From NCBI GenBank assembly GCA_025934495.1, contig JAICXY010000002.1, positions 1 through 64,000 of the forward strand: DNA of 64,000 nt, written 5' to 3'. Position numbers and translations under genes: made by a program. Every line of letters begins with the position of its first letter. Positions within the stretch are counted from its first letter, which is position 1. Under the pieces are notes generated by a model. It made no database searches and had not been told where the DNA came from. It was given only the letters and a program-made list of their open reading frames with translations. This DNA is from Candidatus Nitrosocosmicus sp. GTDB lineage: Archaea > Thermoproteota > Nitrososphaeria > Nitrososphaerales > Nitrososphaeraceae. Positions 9,986 through 21,924 of the stretch are shown piece after piece.

Positions 9986-10899
9986 ATTCTAATTCAATAT
10001 AGATATTTTTTCGTGTTTGAGTCTTCATAAAGGAGTTTGATTGAGATTGATTGGTGATCGCCAAGTACCATGTTTATAGAAACAATTCTAATTAATTTAT
10101 CAAGATATAAAATGAAATAGAAAAATAGTCAATATTTTATCATCTTTCGTTTCACTAATAGTACTATAAGCCACACTGAAATTAGAAACATCATTTTAAA
10201 ATATAGATGGTATCAAGTGATCAAGTGTAGAAATTCAAAATAGTCTTAGGAGTCCTCATAGACCCTGAATATCATTTGAAAAAAAAGAATTGAAAAATTA
10301 AGATATAGCAGTATTTCTTCCTCTTCCTCTTCCTCTTCTGACTCTACTATCCTATCGCCCTATGAAGATGAAATGAACCTATTGTTGCAAAAACATATGG
10401 TGGTACCTTCTGGTTCTTTTTTACAATAAGATATCCAAGACTCGACAGAAGATAGGAGGAATACTGAATGTGTTTGATGGTGTTTACAATTATTCCTCCA
10501 ATACTCAGATGTGAAAGCATTCATACAAAAAGAAAACATCAGGTAATAAACAGTTTTAAAGATTATAGATTGAATACTAGACCAAAAAATATTCCAGCGT
10601 AAAACGGATATTTTTGATACTGGATAATGTATCGATCCATCAATCCAACAATGTGATCCAAAGGTAGCCATATGCCATCATCCCAGTATACACCTTGTAT
10701 TTATTCTATCAACCCGACCTCCTGAATTAAACCTGATAGGAGTAAGATGAATATAGGGGTTGCAGTGATAAGAAGAGACAAACAACTATACATTTGAAAA
10801 TGAATACCAGATTGGTAAGCAGTATACGATAGGATCATAAATTATAATAAAAAAAAAGTAGGCAAAATGGGTATAAACAGCTTACATAAAAAAGTACCT

Positions 10900-11600
10900 G
10901 AATGTTTGCATAACTGTTACCTTAAGAAATCATCTCTTTATTGTACTGGTAAATGTATATACTTAGTCATTGTTTCACGCGCTTTAATTTGTGCTTGTTC
11001 TTTTTCTGAAAGAATAATAAAAGTTTTCGGTTCTATCTTTTATGTATTGCTGAATTGTTCTTTCAATAATGCTTTTTTTATTTTCATATACAAAAGGATT
11101 AATACGTTGATTCAGTTTCAAGAAACGACAGGTTGCAATATATACCATGTACCATCGCCGTTTGAAGAAAATGAGTGCTTTTCATATTCATTTACAATGT
11201 ATGACAGAAAGCGTTCTGCTACTACAAACATATTTTTAATTCTTTGATTGCTGTTTGAAGAATTGTTCTATCTTTGTTGGTTCGACAATGGCAACCCCTA
11301 AAAATCATATTAATTTATAGCAAGTTTTTATAATAGTTTCATCAATTACTTACTCTTCAATTTTCTTAGTATCGTTTGATATTTTCTTTGTTTGGTTTTT
11401 TGTACTTTTGAATCCTGTTCTAACAGAAACACGATTACTTATTTAAATGAGGTATAAAAAAAATAGGTGCTTTTGCAACACTTCTAAATAATAGATCTAA
11501 AGAGTACAACTGCAACCCATGTCCGGTAATTTGTGAAGGTGTTAAGTCTTGATCTCAAAAAAGAAATGACCATTTTCGATCTACAGGTTTTTCCTTAAGT
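10900..11600 (-). pseudogene. Degenerate IS6-like transposase remnant (copy A)
   Basis: tgaattgttctttcaataatgctttttt...cagtttcaagaaacgacaggttgca...accatgtaccatcgccg recurs at about 23.4, 27.7, 41.2/44.6 and 59.05 kb, and in the other orientation at 57.6 kb where it is translatable. ORF 10867..11247 (+) is the antisense shadow. Confidence 0.65.
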
Positions 11601-11786
11601 TAACAGTTGTGTAAAGAATGATGTATATATGTTCTTATGTAAACCAATAATACTGCTTGTTTCCAACAATAAAATTATTGTTGTATTTTTTAACATATTC
11701 TCAAGTTTTTAAAAGTAATAAATCTAAATAAACACAATCTCTTTACATTGAAGATTATAAGTATTTACATAACTGTTAACGGAGCC
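11599..11786. repeat. Short dispersed repeat family R1, copy 1
   Basis: tgtaaagaatgatgtatatatgttcttatgtaaaccaataatactgc...ctctttacattgaagattataagtatttacataactgttaac aligns with 27241-27424. Confidence 0.6.
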
Positions 11787-12387
11787 ACTAGATTATAGCC
11801 GCTGAAACTCACAATGTGATTGCATATTTAGATAGGATCACTATCGAACTATTATCAAACTTATTCTTGATATCCAAACCTTTTGAGAAAGAAAAGCGTT
11901 TTTTACTGAAACCGATTTGAGAATATGCATATATTCAATCCCAACCGATAGTGGTTAGAGATTTAGTACCATAATCAATGGATTTTTTATAACACGATTA
12001 CACGGAATTTCTACATATACAAATGATAAACACATTATCAAAAGACATATTCAATATCTAAAAGATAAAATTAATACGTTGATAATCATTTCCTATGAAT
12101 GATTAATAAGTCTAAATGATTGAATTTGTATCTTGACTAGGTTAACAAATATAGGACATATAAACAGGCCATCATTGCGGTATCAAACTATAACATATTA
12201 AATGAAAACATTTGATTATACCATTAGTAATTAATTATTTATTATTTTTCACGATCCAAATAACTTTATTATACATGATAGTAATAATATTAATATATAG
12301 TTTTTACGAAAAGATAAAATTACTATTATTTAGATATTGAGATAAGAAAACATATAACCTATTACTCCAAACTATTGTCGAAATTTA

Positions 12388-12771
12388 TTGTTTTGGCGAA
12401 TTTATTATGCAGTAAAAAAAAATAACTATTTAAAGGCATCCACCATCTTAATATTTACTTGTTCTATTTTTGCTACCATTTTAAATTTTGAGGGAAGTAA
12501 CTGTTTAAATAAAATGAATTCTTTAGGTAACGAGCCACAACAAAAAATTAACAAAACCGGCCACCAAATTCTACCACAAAACCAAGGAAATCAAAATCAA
12601 CTTGAAAGAGCGAAAAATGAATCATTTAAGCTTTTGCAATATTGTTTTCTTGTTACCAATCTATTTGTTTATTCCTTATATGGAATAATTATTGGCGTAA
12701 TAATTATTATTGTATGGTATTTGAAATATAAGAGAATATGGAGTAAAAATATAAAAAAAATAGATAAATAG
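12388..12771 (+). CDS. Small membrane protein, unknown function
   Basis: 127-aa ORF with two hydrophobic segments (STILIFTCSIFATIL; YSLYGIIIGVIIIIVWYL). Confidence 0.4.
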   Translation: MFWRIYYAVKKNNYLKASTILIFTCSIFATILNFEGSNCLNKMNSLGNEPQQKINKTGHQILPQNQGNQNQLERAKNESFKLLQYCFLVTNLFVYSLYGIIIGVIIIIVWYLKYKRIWSKNIKKIDK

Positions 12772-12914
12772 ACTTTCTTAATTTATTCTATTACTTTTTA
12801 AATGTTGAAATCATCTTATTATTTTTATATTTGGTATTCAAACAAATAACCAACATCTCATCTTAAATTACATAGATTTTTAAATAAATCCCATTTAAAA
12901 TAAATATATAAAGA

Positions 12915-14696
12915 TTGTTTGACAAGGATTCCATATTAGAACTAGTTAAATCATCATATTCGACTGCTCCATTCTATAAAGAAGCATATTGTGGGGTACC
13001 AGAAAATTATAAAGATATTAAGACTTTAGGAGATCTATTAGAAAGTAATTACAAATACCGTTCTACTAAAATACAATTGAGAGAAAATTTAATATCAAAA
13101 TTAAAAAATAAAGAAAATCCTTTTACAGGTATAATCGGGTTTGAAGAAACTGTTATTCCTGCCGTAAAGAGAGCACTAGTAGCAGGGCATGATATATTAT
13201 TTATAGGTCACATAGGTCAAGGGAAAACAAAATTAGCTGAAATATTATCGGAAAATCTTCTTTCTCCAATCCCAATTGTAGAAGGAACGATAACAAATGA
13301 CATTCCGACTGAAATACCCTATTCACAGATTATTAGTCTTTTACAAGATAAAGATATTTATAGATCAATACCTGAATTTTTTGTTTCAAAAGATTGTGAA
13401 GAGATTATAAAAAACAACAAATTAAATACAAAGATTAAATGGATTGATGGAAAATCGCGATATAGGTACATTTTAGCAACGCCAGATATATCAGTAAAAG
13501 ATTTAGTCGGTCAAATAGATGTTGTCAGAGTAATAAAAAAAGGTATAGAAGTATTCGATATAGATTCTTATTCACCAGGCTATCTTTTACAGGCAAGATA
13601 TGGCATTTTATGTTTAGATGAGCTACCAGTTCTCGATCCCCGGAAACAAGTAACATTACTAAGTGTTTTGCAAGAAGGTAGATTTACAACAGGGGCCTTA
13701 CCTGTATTTTTTAAACCGGATGTGAAAATTATTGCAACTGCAAATCCAATCGATTACACTCACTCCGGAAAAATAATTGAACCCCTTGCAGATCGCCTCA
13801 GAAGTCACATAGAAACCCACTATCCTAAAACGCTAGATGATGAAATATTAATTTTAATCCAAGAAATTGATATGTTATCTAGGAAAAATACATTTTTGCC
13901 CATATTCATATTAAAAACAATTGTAAAAATATTCCAATCCCTTAGAAACAATCCGGAAATAAATAATGAAAGAGGAGTAAGCGTGAGATCCACAATTCAC
14001 TCTTTAGAAATAATGATAGGCGAGGTAGAAGTAATAAGATCAATTATTAATAATGTCATTACAATTCCAAGGCTTTCGGATATTTATTGCATATTTCAAT
14101 CATCCAAATTCGAATTAGATGAAATAGAAGATACAACAGAAAATAAGATAAAATTTTTAAACAATACAATAATTGAAACTATAAAAGAAATCTGTAAAGA
14201 TTATTTTGAAAAACTCATTAATGCTGAAGAGTTATTATCGATAAAAAATGAATTTAAAGGTAAATCATTTACAGTTTTGCAAAATCAATATCAAAATAAT
14301 CATCATCACAATCTATTAGAACAACAGCAATACTTAAACAAGCCATTTACATCGCATTTAAAAAATTCTGATGGTAATGCGAGTATTCCTCAGACTAATC
14401 GGGTTTTACTTTATTCAGAACAATTAAAACAATTTCCATTTACAAAAAAAATTGTAAAGAAAGCAATAGATAAAATTGAGGAAGAACAAACAGAATATAT
14501 TAAAAAAGCACAAAAAAATAATATCTCGACTAATCTTGAATATTTAGACTATAATAATCAACCAAGGGATGAAGAATTTGGGAAACAAGAAGAAACCCTC
14601 GCAACAATAATGGAATTATTTTTAGAATATCTCCGATTTTCAAACCCTCCATTATTAGATAGAAAAGAAAACAAATTTGAATACACCGAAATTTAA
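12915..14696 (+). CDS. AAA+ ATPase, Mg-chelatase ChlI/BchI-like
   Basis: Walker A GHIGQGKTKL; Walker B YGILCLDELPVLDPRKQVTLLSVLQEGRF; KIIATANPIDYTHSGKIIEPLADRLRSHIETHYP. TTG start. Confidence 0.8.
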   Translation: MFDKDSILELVKSSYSTAPFYKEAYCGVPENYKDIKTLGDLLESNYKYRSTKIQLRENLISKLKNKENPFTGIIGFEETVIPAVKRALVAGHDILFIGHIGQGKTKLAEILSENLLSPIPIVEGTITNDIPTEIPYSQIISLLQDKDIYRSIPEFFVSKDCEEIIKNNKLNTKIKWIDGKSRYRYILATPDISVKDLVGQIDVVRVIKKGIEVFDIDSYSPGYLLQARYGILCLDELPVLDPRKQVTLLSVLQEGRFTTGALPVFFKPDVKIIATANPIDYTHSGKIIEPLADRLRSHIETHYPKTLDDEILILIQEIDMLSRKNTFLPIFILKTIVKIFQSLRNNPEINNERGVSVRSTIHSLEIMIGEVEVIRSIINNVITIPRLSDIYCIFQSSKFELDEIEDTTENKIKFLNNTIIETIKEICKDYFEKLINAEELLSIKNEFKGKSFTVLQNQYQNNHHHNLLEQQQYLNKPFTSHLKNSDGNASIPQTNRVLLYSEQLKQFPFTKKIVKKAIDKIEEEQTEYIKKAQKNNISTNLEYLDYNNQPRDEEFGKQEETLATIMELFLEYLRFSNPPLLDRKENKFEYTEI

Positions 14697-16257
14697 GTTG
14701 AATAACAACAATAAAGAATTTATTTATTTTTCAAGATCGATTGAAAATAAAGACAAGGATTACAATAATAAAGTAAGTAGCGAACCACAAGGTTTTAACG
14801 AATCAAGTGACAAAATCAGAAATAATAACGATTTATTGAAGCATTTTTTTCCTGATATTCTAAAAGCATTAGGTGATAGAGCTATAAAAGAAAATCCACC
14901 ATCCCTTCATGAACTCGAACAGTATTTACAAAATCACATCCATGATTTGATGGCCGAGGAAAGGAAGATGAGGAAGGTAAATAGAATAGAAGATGGGAAC
15001 ACATTTAATAGCAATTTAAACCAAACGGCATTTAACAAAAAAAATGCAAGGTCACTAAATGATAATAGAATCGATCCAAGTAAAGAGGGTGGTTCGAATT
15101 TTTCACAAGGAAACTTTAGATTAAATTTTAATTTTAATAAGACCATATCTGCAGCTGGAGATAATTTACCAATAGTCAGCCAATTAATAGAAAGAGGATA
15201 TCTAGTAGATTCAAAGAATTGGTTAAAGAAAAAAGGTTTTCTAAGAGTTGGTCAAGAGATATTATCTGAAATAATAAAATCTCTAAAAGCAGACAAATTA
15301 GGAATGCATGAAACCCATTTTACTGGCGATGGTAACATCATTCAAGAAAATTCCAAAAGATATGAAGTTGGAAATGAAATTTCAAACATAAACATTAATT
15401 CAACCATTATGAATTTTATAGAAAGAAAAATTAAAGATAAACAACATATACTAGAATTTCCACTTGATATCAATTACGAGGATTTAGAAATTTATGAGAC
15501 AATTGAAGAAATACAGGTAGCAACAGTTTATTGTATTGATCTTAGCAGTACAATGAAATACACATCCATGTATAATGAATTAAGTAGAATCGAAGCCGCT
15601 AAACGAGCACTATGGAGTTTATATATACTAAATAAAAAATTCTTTCCTCTAGATTCTATCTATCTACTTGGATTTGGATCTGTCGCATCAAAAATTAATA
15701 CTTTTGATATTCCTTTTTTAAAAACATTTGAAACAAATGCAGATTTTTTACATTATACAAATTATCAAGCTGCCTATAGACTTGCAAAAAAAATTCTGAA
15801 AAAAAATGGAGCTAAAAATAAAAGAATAGTAATGATTACAGATGGTCATCCAAGTGCATGTTTTATTGATAACACAACGGAAAAAGATAAATTGATGAAA
15901 CAAAGACCTTATTCTCATTTTTATTCTCCAAGTTATCAAACACTAAATCAGCAATACTCAAAGAAAAATAATATCAAGTTAGAGATAAAAGATAAACAAA
16001 TCGTGTATTTATGCTATAGATACAGACAAATCGATCAATATATCGGAGAGCAAACGATAAAAGAAGCTAAAAATACTTTCAAGTCAGGTATTAACATAGA
16101 TACAATAATGGTTAGTGAAGACGACACATTGTTGGACTTTATCAACGATTTAGCAAAATCTGTAAATGGAAAATCCATATATATAAACCCAAAAGACATT
16201 GATAAAATATTGATAAAAGATTATTTATTGAACAAAAAGAAAATTATAAAAAAATAG
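14677..16257 (+). CDS. VWA-domain protein, ChlD-like partner
   Basis: MIDAS-like VYCIDLSSTMKYTS, MITDGHPSA; CDS overlaps the upstream ATPase gene by 20 nt. Confidence 0.75.
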   Translation: MNTPKFKLNNNNKEFIYFSRSIENKDKDYNNKVSSEPQGFNESSDKIRNNNDLLKHFFPDILKALGDRAIKENPPSLHELEQYLQNHIHDLMAEERKMRKVNRIEDGNTFNSNLNQTAFNKKNARSLNDNRIDPSKEGGSNFSQGNFRLNFNFNKTISAAGDNLPIVSQLIERGYLVDSKNWLKKKGFLRVGQEILSEIIKSLKADKLGMHETHFTGDGNIIQENSKRYEVGNEISNININSTIMNFIERKIKDKQHILEFPLDINYEDLEIYETIEEIQVATVYCIDLSSTMKYTSMYNELSRIEAAKRALWSLYILNKKFFPLDSIYLLGFGSVASKINTFDIPFLKTFETNADFLHYTNYQAAYRLAKKILKKNGAKNKRIVMITDGHPSACFIDNTTEKDKLMKQRPYSHFYSPSYQTLNQQYSKKNNIKLEIKDKQIVYLCYRYRQIDQYIGEQTIKEAKNTFKSGINIDTIMVSEDDTLLDFINDLAKSVNGKSIYINPKDIDKILIKDYLLNKKKIIKK

Positions 16258-16917
16258 ATATTTGGTTATTTATTTTGCTTTGTCAAATAACTATGAAAAG
16301 CGTTTTTTTTTCTTAAAATAATTAAATAATAGCAGTATTTTACAAAAGTACTAATGATTGAAATGAATTTATAGTATTGTTTGCTCTGTTGCTTGATTCC
16401 CCTTTCCAAACATTTACCTAACATTAATCAATAAATATGTGAAATAGTCTGTATACAACCGATCTGTAGTTAGAAGCGGTGAAATATTGTTAGGGTTTGA
16501 CGTCATTAACAACTAGGATGTAAATCTAAAAGAGAAGATGAACAAAGAGAAAGTTGGTGCGCCATTCACACTATCCAAATACATTTCTTCTTCTCTTGCT
16601 CGGTTATGCCAAAGTGTACTTTCATCTAACTATAGACAAACCAAAGAAGATATTGCATAATATGGCATGTCAAAGGAAAAGCACTTTCTATTCAAGATTA
16701 TGCTTTGTTGCATAATTATATTATCGTTATTTGTTAACGTTTTGTCGGTAGAATTATACTTTTAAGAATCAATATCAAAAAAATAGAAAAGGCTCAGTAA
16801 TCTATCCTTTACATTTATTGAATTGTAGCAATTGTTATATATACAATATTATTTTATTTTAAAAAAGTATAAACGAATAACTTTTAAAATTGCATCAAAC
16901 TAATTAAAATATAGGAT

Positions 16918-17559
16918 ATGACTAAGAAAAATGACTCCTTTATAACCGACATTACTAATGGAGAAGAATTAGAAGAGATTCGAAAAATTGCCAATATGTT
17001 AAATCCAGATGAAAAGGTTCTACTTGTTGCAAGACAATCTAGATTCAAACCCGGTGGTTCTCGCCTTACGCCCAATACAATCTATGCAACAGACAGACGA
17101 TTGATATTAAGAGATCCTAGCATGTTAGGTTTAAAAGAAGAAGTGGTGGACATACCTTATAATCTTATTGCAAATGCGCACCTAGAAAAAGGGGTGTTTT
17201 CATCTTCAGTCATTTTTACTGCTCCAGGTTTATTTAATGCCAATATAGGTAATAGGATTCCAGGCATTAAAAGGTTGGGCGGTGGCGAGCACGGAGAAAA
17301 TGGTGAGATTGATGCAATTCCCAAAATAAAAGGAGATAATTTAATTGAGATAATACGAAACGGAATAATGCAAATAAGATCAAATCCATCAGTAGGATAC
17401 AATAAAACAGTTAATAGGAATGCAAATACCCCAGGAATTGGAGGAGAAAAGTCAACTGTGCTAGAAGAATTGGAGAAACTGGCAGATCTAAAACAGAAGG
17501 GAGTAATATCCGAAGATGAATTCATTAAAATGAAGACAAAAATATTAAAAAATGATTAA
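16918..17559 (+). CDS. Bacterial-PH-like domain plus C-terminal SHOCT domain protein
   Basis: RLTPNTIYATDRRLILRDPSMLGLKEEVVDIPYNLIANAHLEKGVFSSSV (PH-like) and LEELEKLADLKQKGVISEDEFIKMKTKIL (SHOCT). Confidence 0.75.
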   Translation: MTKKNDSFITDITNGEELEEIRKIANMLNPDEKVLLVARQSRFKPGGSRLTPNTIYATDRRLILRDPSMLGLKEEVVDIPYNLIANAHLEKGVFSSSVIFTAPGLFNANIGNRIPGIKRLGGGEHGENGEIDAIPKIKGDNLIEIIRNGIMQIRSNPSVGYNKTVNRNANTPGIGGEKSTVLEELEKLADLKQKGVISEDEFIKMKTKILKND

Positions 17560-18013
17560 TTTATTTGCAATCTTTGATTATAATTTTCAATGTATCGGTT
17601 AGTTGTCCAACTATTCTTTATTGTTATATTTTAAATTCTCATTTCATTTATCAAAAAAATGGTTTTTGAATATGATCTTTAATATAATATAATATAATAT
17701 AAATAAAAAAAACATAGTAAAATGAACCAATAGATCTCCTACTTATTCTTAAACGATATTTTCACATTTGTTTAATGAGTTCGATTTCAAATTTCTATGG
17801 TATAAAATTGAAATTTGTAATATTTCAATAACAAATGGATCATAAGATTTGATTTCATTGTCATACAAAAAAAGACTTTAATAAATAAGATATGTATGTT
17901 TAATTACAATTTTAATACCAAATTCAAATTCAAATTTCAAAAATTCAAAATTCGATATAATTATAGTCCTATCGTTTACTTAAATTAAACCCATTTTAAA
18001 AAGTACACTATAT

Positions 18014-18487
18014 ATGCACGACTATATTGGAAAAGAAAGAAAAGACAATTTTCAAGATGATAAAGAAAATATATCTGATACTAACACTTTAAATGTTAAT
18101 GAATATATTATAAATGAAAAAAAAGAAGATGATAAATTAGATTTTCTTTTTGACAAACAAAATGAACTTTTTAAAAAACAATTGGGAAAAAATAAAAATA
18201 AAATGCAAAATCTCTATGAAATCAGAGAACCTTTTGAGGGATATCGTATTTTTATGTTATCAACTGCACTTGTACATGAGACAATTGAATTGCAAAGAGA
18301 AACAAATTGGAAATGGTGGAAAAAAGAAAGCCAAATGAATAATCACAAAATACAAGAAGAAATAATAGATATATGGCATTTTTTAATTCAAATATCTATA
18401 GAAGCAGGACTAGATTCAAAAAAACTAGTAGAAAAATATATTGAAAAAAATCAAGAGAATTTAAATAGACAAGTAAAAGGATACTGA
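18014..18487 (+). CDS. All-alpha NTP pyrophosphatase, dimeric dUTPase-like
   Basis: TALVHETIELQRETNWKWWK...IQEEIIDIWHFLIQISIEAGLD: ExxE...EExxD pattern of the dimeric dUTPase/MazG superfamily. Confidence 0.65.
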   Translation: MHDYIGKERKDNFQDDKENISDTNTLNVNEYIINEKKEDDKLDFLFDKQNELFKKQLGKNKNKMQNLYEIREPFEGYRIFMLSTALVHETIELQRETNWKWWKKESQMNNHKIQEEIIDIWHFLIQISIEAGLDSKKLVEKYIEKNQENLNRQVKGY

Positions 18488-18511
18488 TCTACTTGATATA
18501 TATATTATAGG

Positions 18512-18913
18512 TCATCCAAGCAATTCAATTTCATCATATAACCCTTTGACTGCTAAAACAAACAGATCTTCTTCAAATATCAACAGCCATTCACTAGTTC
18601 CTATAACAGGTAATTTTCTTATAAGGATTTGGGAATCTTTTAACATAGTTTTTATATATACATGAGAGGGCAAACTAACCTTATCAGTACTTTTTAATCG
18701 ACAAAGATCTTTTTGCAATTTGATTCCCTTTTGCCCAGCTTGTATATTCATTTTCCTCGTAATGTTGTCTCTATCTACTATTTTTGATGTGACATAACTT
18801 TGACCAATATCAAAATCAAGAGAAAAAGAGAGTTTAATTTTGGATAAATTACTAATTGGGATTTCCTTAAACAAAAATTTTGATTCTTCGTCAAAAAAAG
18901 AGGTTTCTTTCAT
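18512..18913 (-). CDS. Hypothetical protein (133 aa)
   Basis: Uninterrupted ORF with balanced composition; no motif recognised. Confidence 0.45.
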   Translation of the reverse strand: MKETSFFDEESKFLFKEIPISNLSKIKLSFSLDFDIGQSYVTSKIVDRDNITRKMNIQAGQKGIKLQKDLCRLKSTDKVSLPSHVYIKTMLKDSQILIRKLPVIGTSEWLLIFEEDLFVLAVKGLYDEIELLG

Positions 18914-19348
18914 AAACCCATATTAGAATAAGTTAAATAAATAAAACTTTTTCTACAACCAAATTTAAGTATAAATAGTAGTAATAGAGACTGCTTTTCT
19001 CATCCATCAAAAGAAGATTTATTGGATGTGTAACTGCTATAAGGTTCCAAAATATGGTAAAGTAGATGATGCTTAGTACCCCTATATACAATCTTTTTAC
19101 AAGATTGGCTAACTAGTTAGGACAAATATGATAAAAATATTAGTTATGCACCTGAGCAGCCAAATTATTATTCATCATTTTAAAGAAAAATCGAAGTTTT
19201 GATGATTTTTATTCTTATAAGAAGAATAAGCTGAGGTCAAAACAAAGTAATAATTAACTTGTTCTATTTATATATAAACGTCATAAAGATATTTTTAGTC
19301 CGGCATCTTTATTTTACATACTACAATGTATTACAGGATATTGTAAAA

Positions 19349-20086
19349 TCAAAAGGGAATATCTTTGATTGGGAACCATTTAGAAAAATCACTTTCAATA
19401 GAAATCAAACTTTTTAATATCGATAAGGCCTGAAGTTCTTTTGTTGTATCTCTTTTATGATAACCCAATGGGATATAGGGGTAAAAGTTGTTCGTTTTAT
19501 AATTGTATATGAGATATAGGTTTTCAACATTATTGATTGTATTATTATTATTTTCATTCATACCATTACTATTTCTACTGCTGTCGTCATCATTTTGACC
19601 ATTTACTTCTGTTATAGATTTAAATTTCTTATTTTCAAAATGATCTTGAGAAAAGGTATTTAAAAATTTAAACTTAAATACGGCAGATAATATTTGATCA
19701 GCAAAACCATTTTCTTCAATAATATCACCTGTGGAAGAAAGCCCTGCTGCAACATTTGTTATAACATCTGAATGGATCGTCGTCATATCTTTTCCGGTAA
19801 TAATTATCCATAAATAGTTGTAAGAATCTGTAAATGTTTTATAGTCGAATTTAAATTCATCTTTTGATACATTGAGTAAATCTGTGCAATCTTTTATAGT
19901 ATTTTTAAAAACTATTCCATCTATTATCTTGACACATAGTGCTGCGATTCCTGAAAATTGCAAACCTAATTTTTCTTCAATTGAAATACTTGCGGAAGTT
20001 AGAGAAAATATTGCATCAGAATCATCGTGTTTTGAAGGATTGATATCTGATTCGATCCTATTTAATATTCTTTTAAAAAATCTCAA
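19349..20086 (-). CDS. Hypothetical protein overlapping htpX-like gene
   Basis: 245-aa ORF, 4-nt overlap with the upstream M48 peptidase gene, suggesting co-transcription. Confidence 0.6.
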   Translation of the reverse strand: MRFFKRILNRIESDINPSKHDDSDAIFSLTSASISIEEKLGLQFSGIAALCVKIIDGIVFKNTIKDCTDLLNVSKDEFKFDYKTFTDSYNYLWIIITGKDMTTIHSDVITNVAAGLSSTGDIIEENGFADQILSAVFKFKFLNTFSQDHFENKKFKSITEVNGQNDDDSSRNSNGMNENNNNTINNVENLYLIYNYKTNNFYPYIPLGYHKRDTTKELQALSILKSLISIESDFSKWFPIKDIPF

Positions 20087-20976
20087 TACATAGAAGCCTC
20101 CATATCTAAAAGCCTTTGTATTCTTTTTTCTACTGGCGGATGAGTTGAAAATAGATTAGCAAAAGTACTTGTTGAAATAGCTGGAATTATAAAGAAAGCG
20201 TTCAATCCTTCAACCTGCCTCAAATCTTTATCTGGTGTCTGATTCATGGTACCACTTATTTTCATTAAAGCATTAGCAAGCTTTGCGGGTTTTCCTGTCA
20301 TTTGAGCAGAGCCCCTATCTGCAGAATATTCTCTATAGCGTGATATAGCTCTAATTATAAAAAAACTAACCAGCCAGGTAACAAATGCCACTAATATTAT
20401 TATCAAAGTTCCTCCACCATTATTGCGATCTCTATCACCATAATTGTAAAAGCTTCCAAAATACCCAAACTGCATTACCTGAAATGCAATGGTTGAAAAT
20501 AAACTTGCAAGCGTAATGACCATGACATCGCGATTTCTTACATGTGTTAGTTCATGCGCCAAAACTCCTTCCAACTCATCGTCATCTAATATTTCTAATA
20601 TGCCTGTAGTCACTGCTACTACCGAATTACTTGGTCCTTTGCCTGTGGCAAAAGCATTTGGAATTCTGTTTGGAACAACAGCAATTTTTGGTTTTGGCAT
20701 ATTATTTCTTGAGACTATTCTTTCTATTATCGAGTGAAGGGAAGGATATTGATCACTTGTAACAATTTTTGCTCCACTACTCCAAAGAACAATTTTATCC
20801 GAAAAAAACCATTGGGCAAGAATGAATCCTGCTGAAATAATCATTATGGGGAAAAAACCCAAACCCATTCGAGCAAGAACTGCAATAAAAATAATATATA
20901 AAAGTGCAAGAATAGACAAACAAAAAACAATTCTTACTGTAATACCGGTGTCTCTTTTTTGCCAAGGGTGTTGCAT
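20083..20976 (-). CDS. htpX: HtpX-like M48 membrane metalloprotease
   Basis: VLAHELTHVRNRDV (HExxH), multiple TM segments, YSADRGSAQMTGKP, FSTHPPVEKRIQRL. Confidence 0.92.
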   Translation of the reverse strand: MQHPWQKRDTGITVRIVFCLSILALLYIIFIAVLARMGLGFFPIMIISAGFILAQWFFSDKIVLWSSGAKIVTSDQYPSLHSIIERIVSRNNMPKPKIAVVPNRIPNAFATGKGPSNSVVAVTTGILEILDDDELEGVLAHELTHVRNRDVMVITLASLFSTIAFQVMQFGYFGSFYNYGDRDRNNGGGTLIIILVAFVTWLVSFFIIRAISRYREYSADRGSAQMTGKPAKLANALMKISGTMNQTPDKDLRQVEGLNAFFIIPAISTSTFANLFSTHPPVEKRIQRLLDMEASMY

Positions 20977-21924
20977 ATTCTCTATTTATAGATATGTTGA
21001 TTTGTTATTTATTCATATTACCATACTTGTTGTTTCATATTTACATCATTTTAAAAAAATTTCATTTAAGGCGATTTGGATTGGTGTGATTATAATACAT
21101 TAATAACAAATATAAACTAGTGATAAGTTCCATAAAAAGTAGGTTTATTTAGTATTTTAGGGCCATTATATTTTTATATAGTAAGGCGGATAAATGGCCT
21201 GGGAAATCTTTTTCTATACCTATATCCAAGGATCAATCATATACATTAACAACCTGTTTTGGTGTTACAGGATTATCCTTATCATATAGGTGAATATATA
21301 ACCATGCCTTTCTCCTTTTTTATGGGTCACTTTATAAAGGCTATAACCATTTTTGTTAACTATAACATGGTTATTTAGGGTACATTTTTTCTTCTTTCCA
21401 TATCAATAAGTATTGGCATCGGTTGTTTTTTGGAATCTCCGAAAGCATAGATCTATTAAAATATTATTCGAATTCCTCAGATGTTTACAATCTTTTTGTT
21501 ATTCCGCATAGCTTCGGCGAAATTGGTATACATTGCCTTATCCCGACCTTCAAACTTTTGTATATCTCTGCAAATGTTGCTTTATTATAAATCAAATAGA
21601 AATACTGCTAATGTGTAGTTTATGTAAAGACGACAATATACTATAAGCATAATAACCTGCTTTTAATACATAACTTTAGGTTTACCTGCACCAAATTTTC
21701 TTTTTGTTAATACCCCTTTAATTCATGTTTTTCATATCTTTTTGCTATTTCTTTATCGTAAATATTATCAAATTCGGTTATGGTTAGACCGGCAATGAAT
21801 TATTTAAGAGCAGTATTTGTTTTTTGGATAAACCCCTAGTAGGAAAATGAGAGAACAAGTTGATTAAGATAGAATGATAATAAAACCATTTACAAATAAT
21901 TATAAAAGAGATATAGTATTTAAA

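Noticed and set aside
10318-10338. (TTCCTC)n short repeat
   Set aside because: Short low-complexity tract without surrounding signal.
10360-10671. 103-aa ORF on - strand
   Set aside because: No motif, odd Cys/Trp/Ile-rich composition, surrounded by decayed sequence; not supportable as a gene.
10867-11247. 126-aa ORF on + strand
   Set aside because: Antisense of a degenerate IS6-like transposase remnant; composition is not protein-like.
16356-16400. Short match to about 22140-22175 (atgattgaa(a/t)tgaatttatagtatt)
   Set aside because: Only about 27 nt shared in AT-rich DNA; insufficient to call a repeat family.
17680-17703. Short ATATA microsatellite
   Set aside because: Simple AT repeat in intergenic DNA; no evidence of function.
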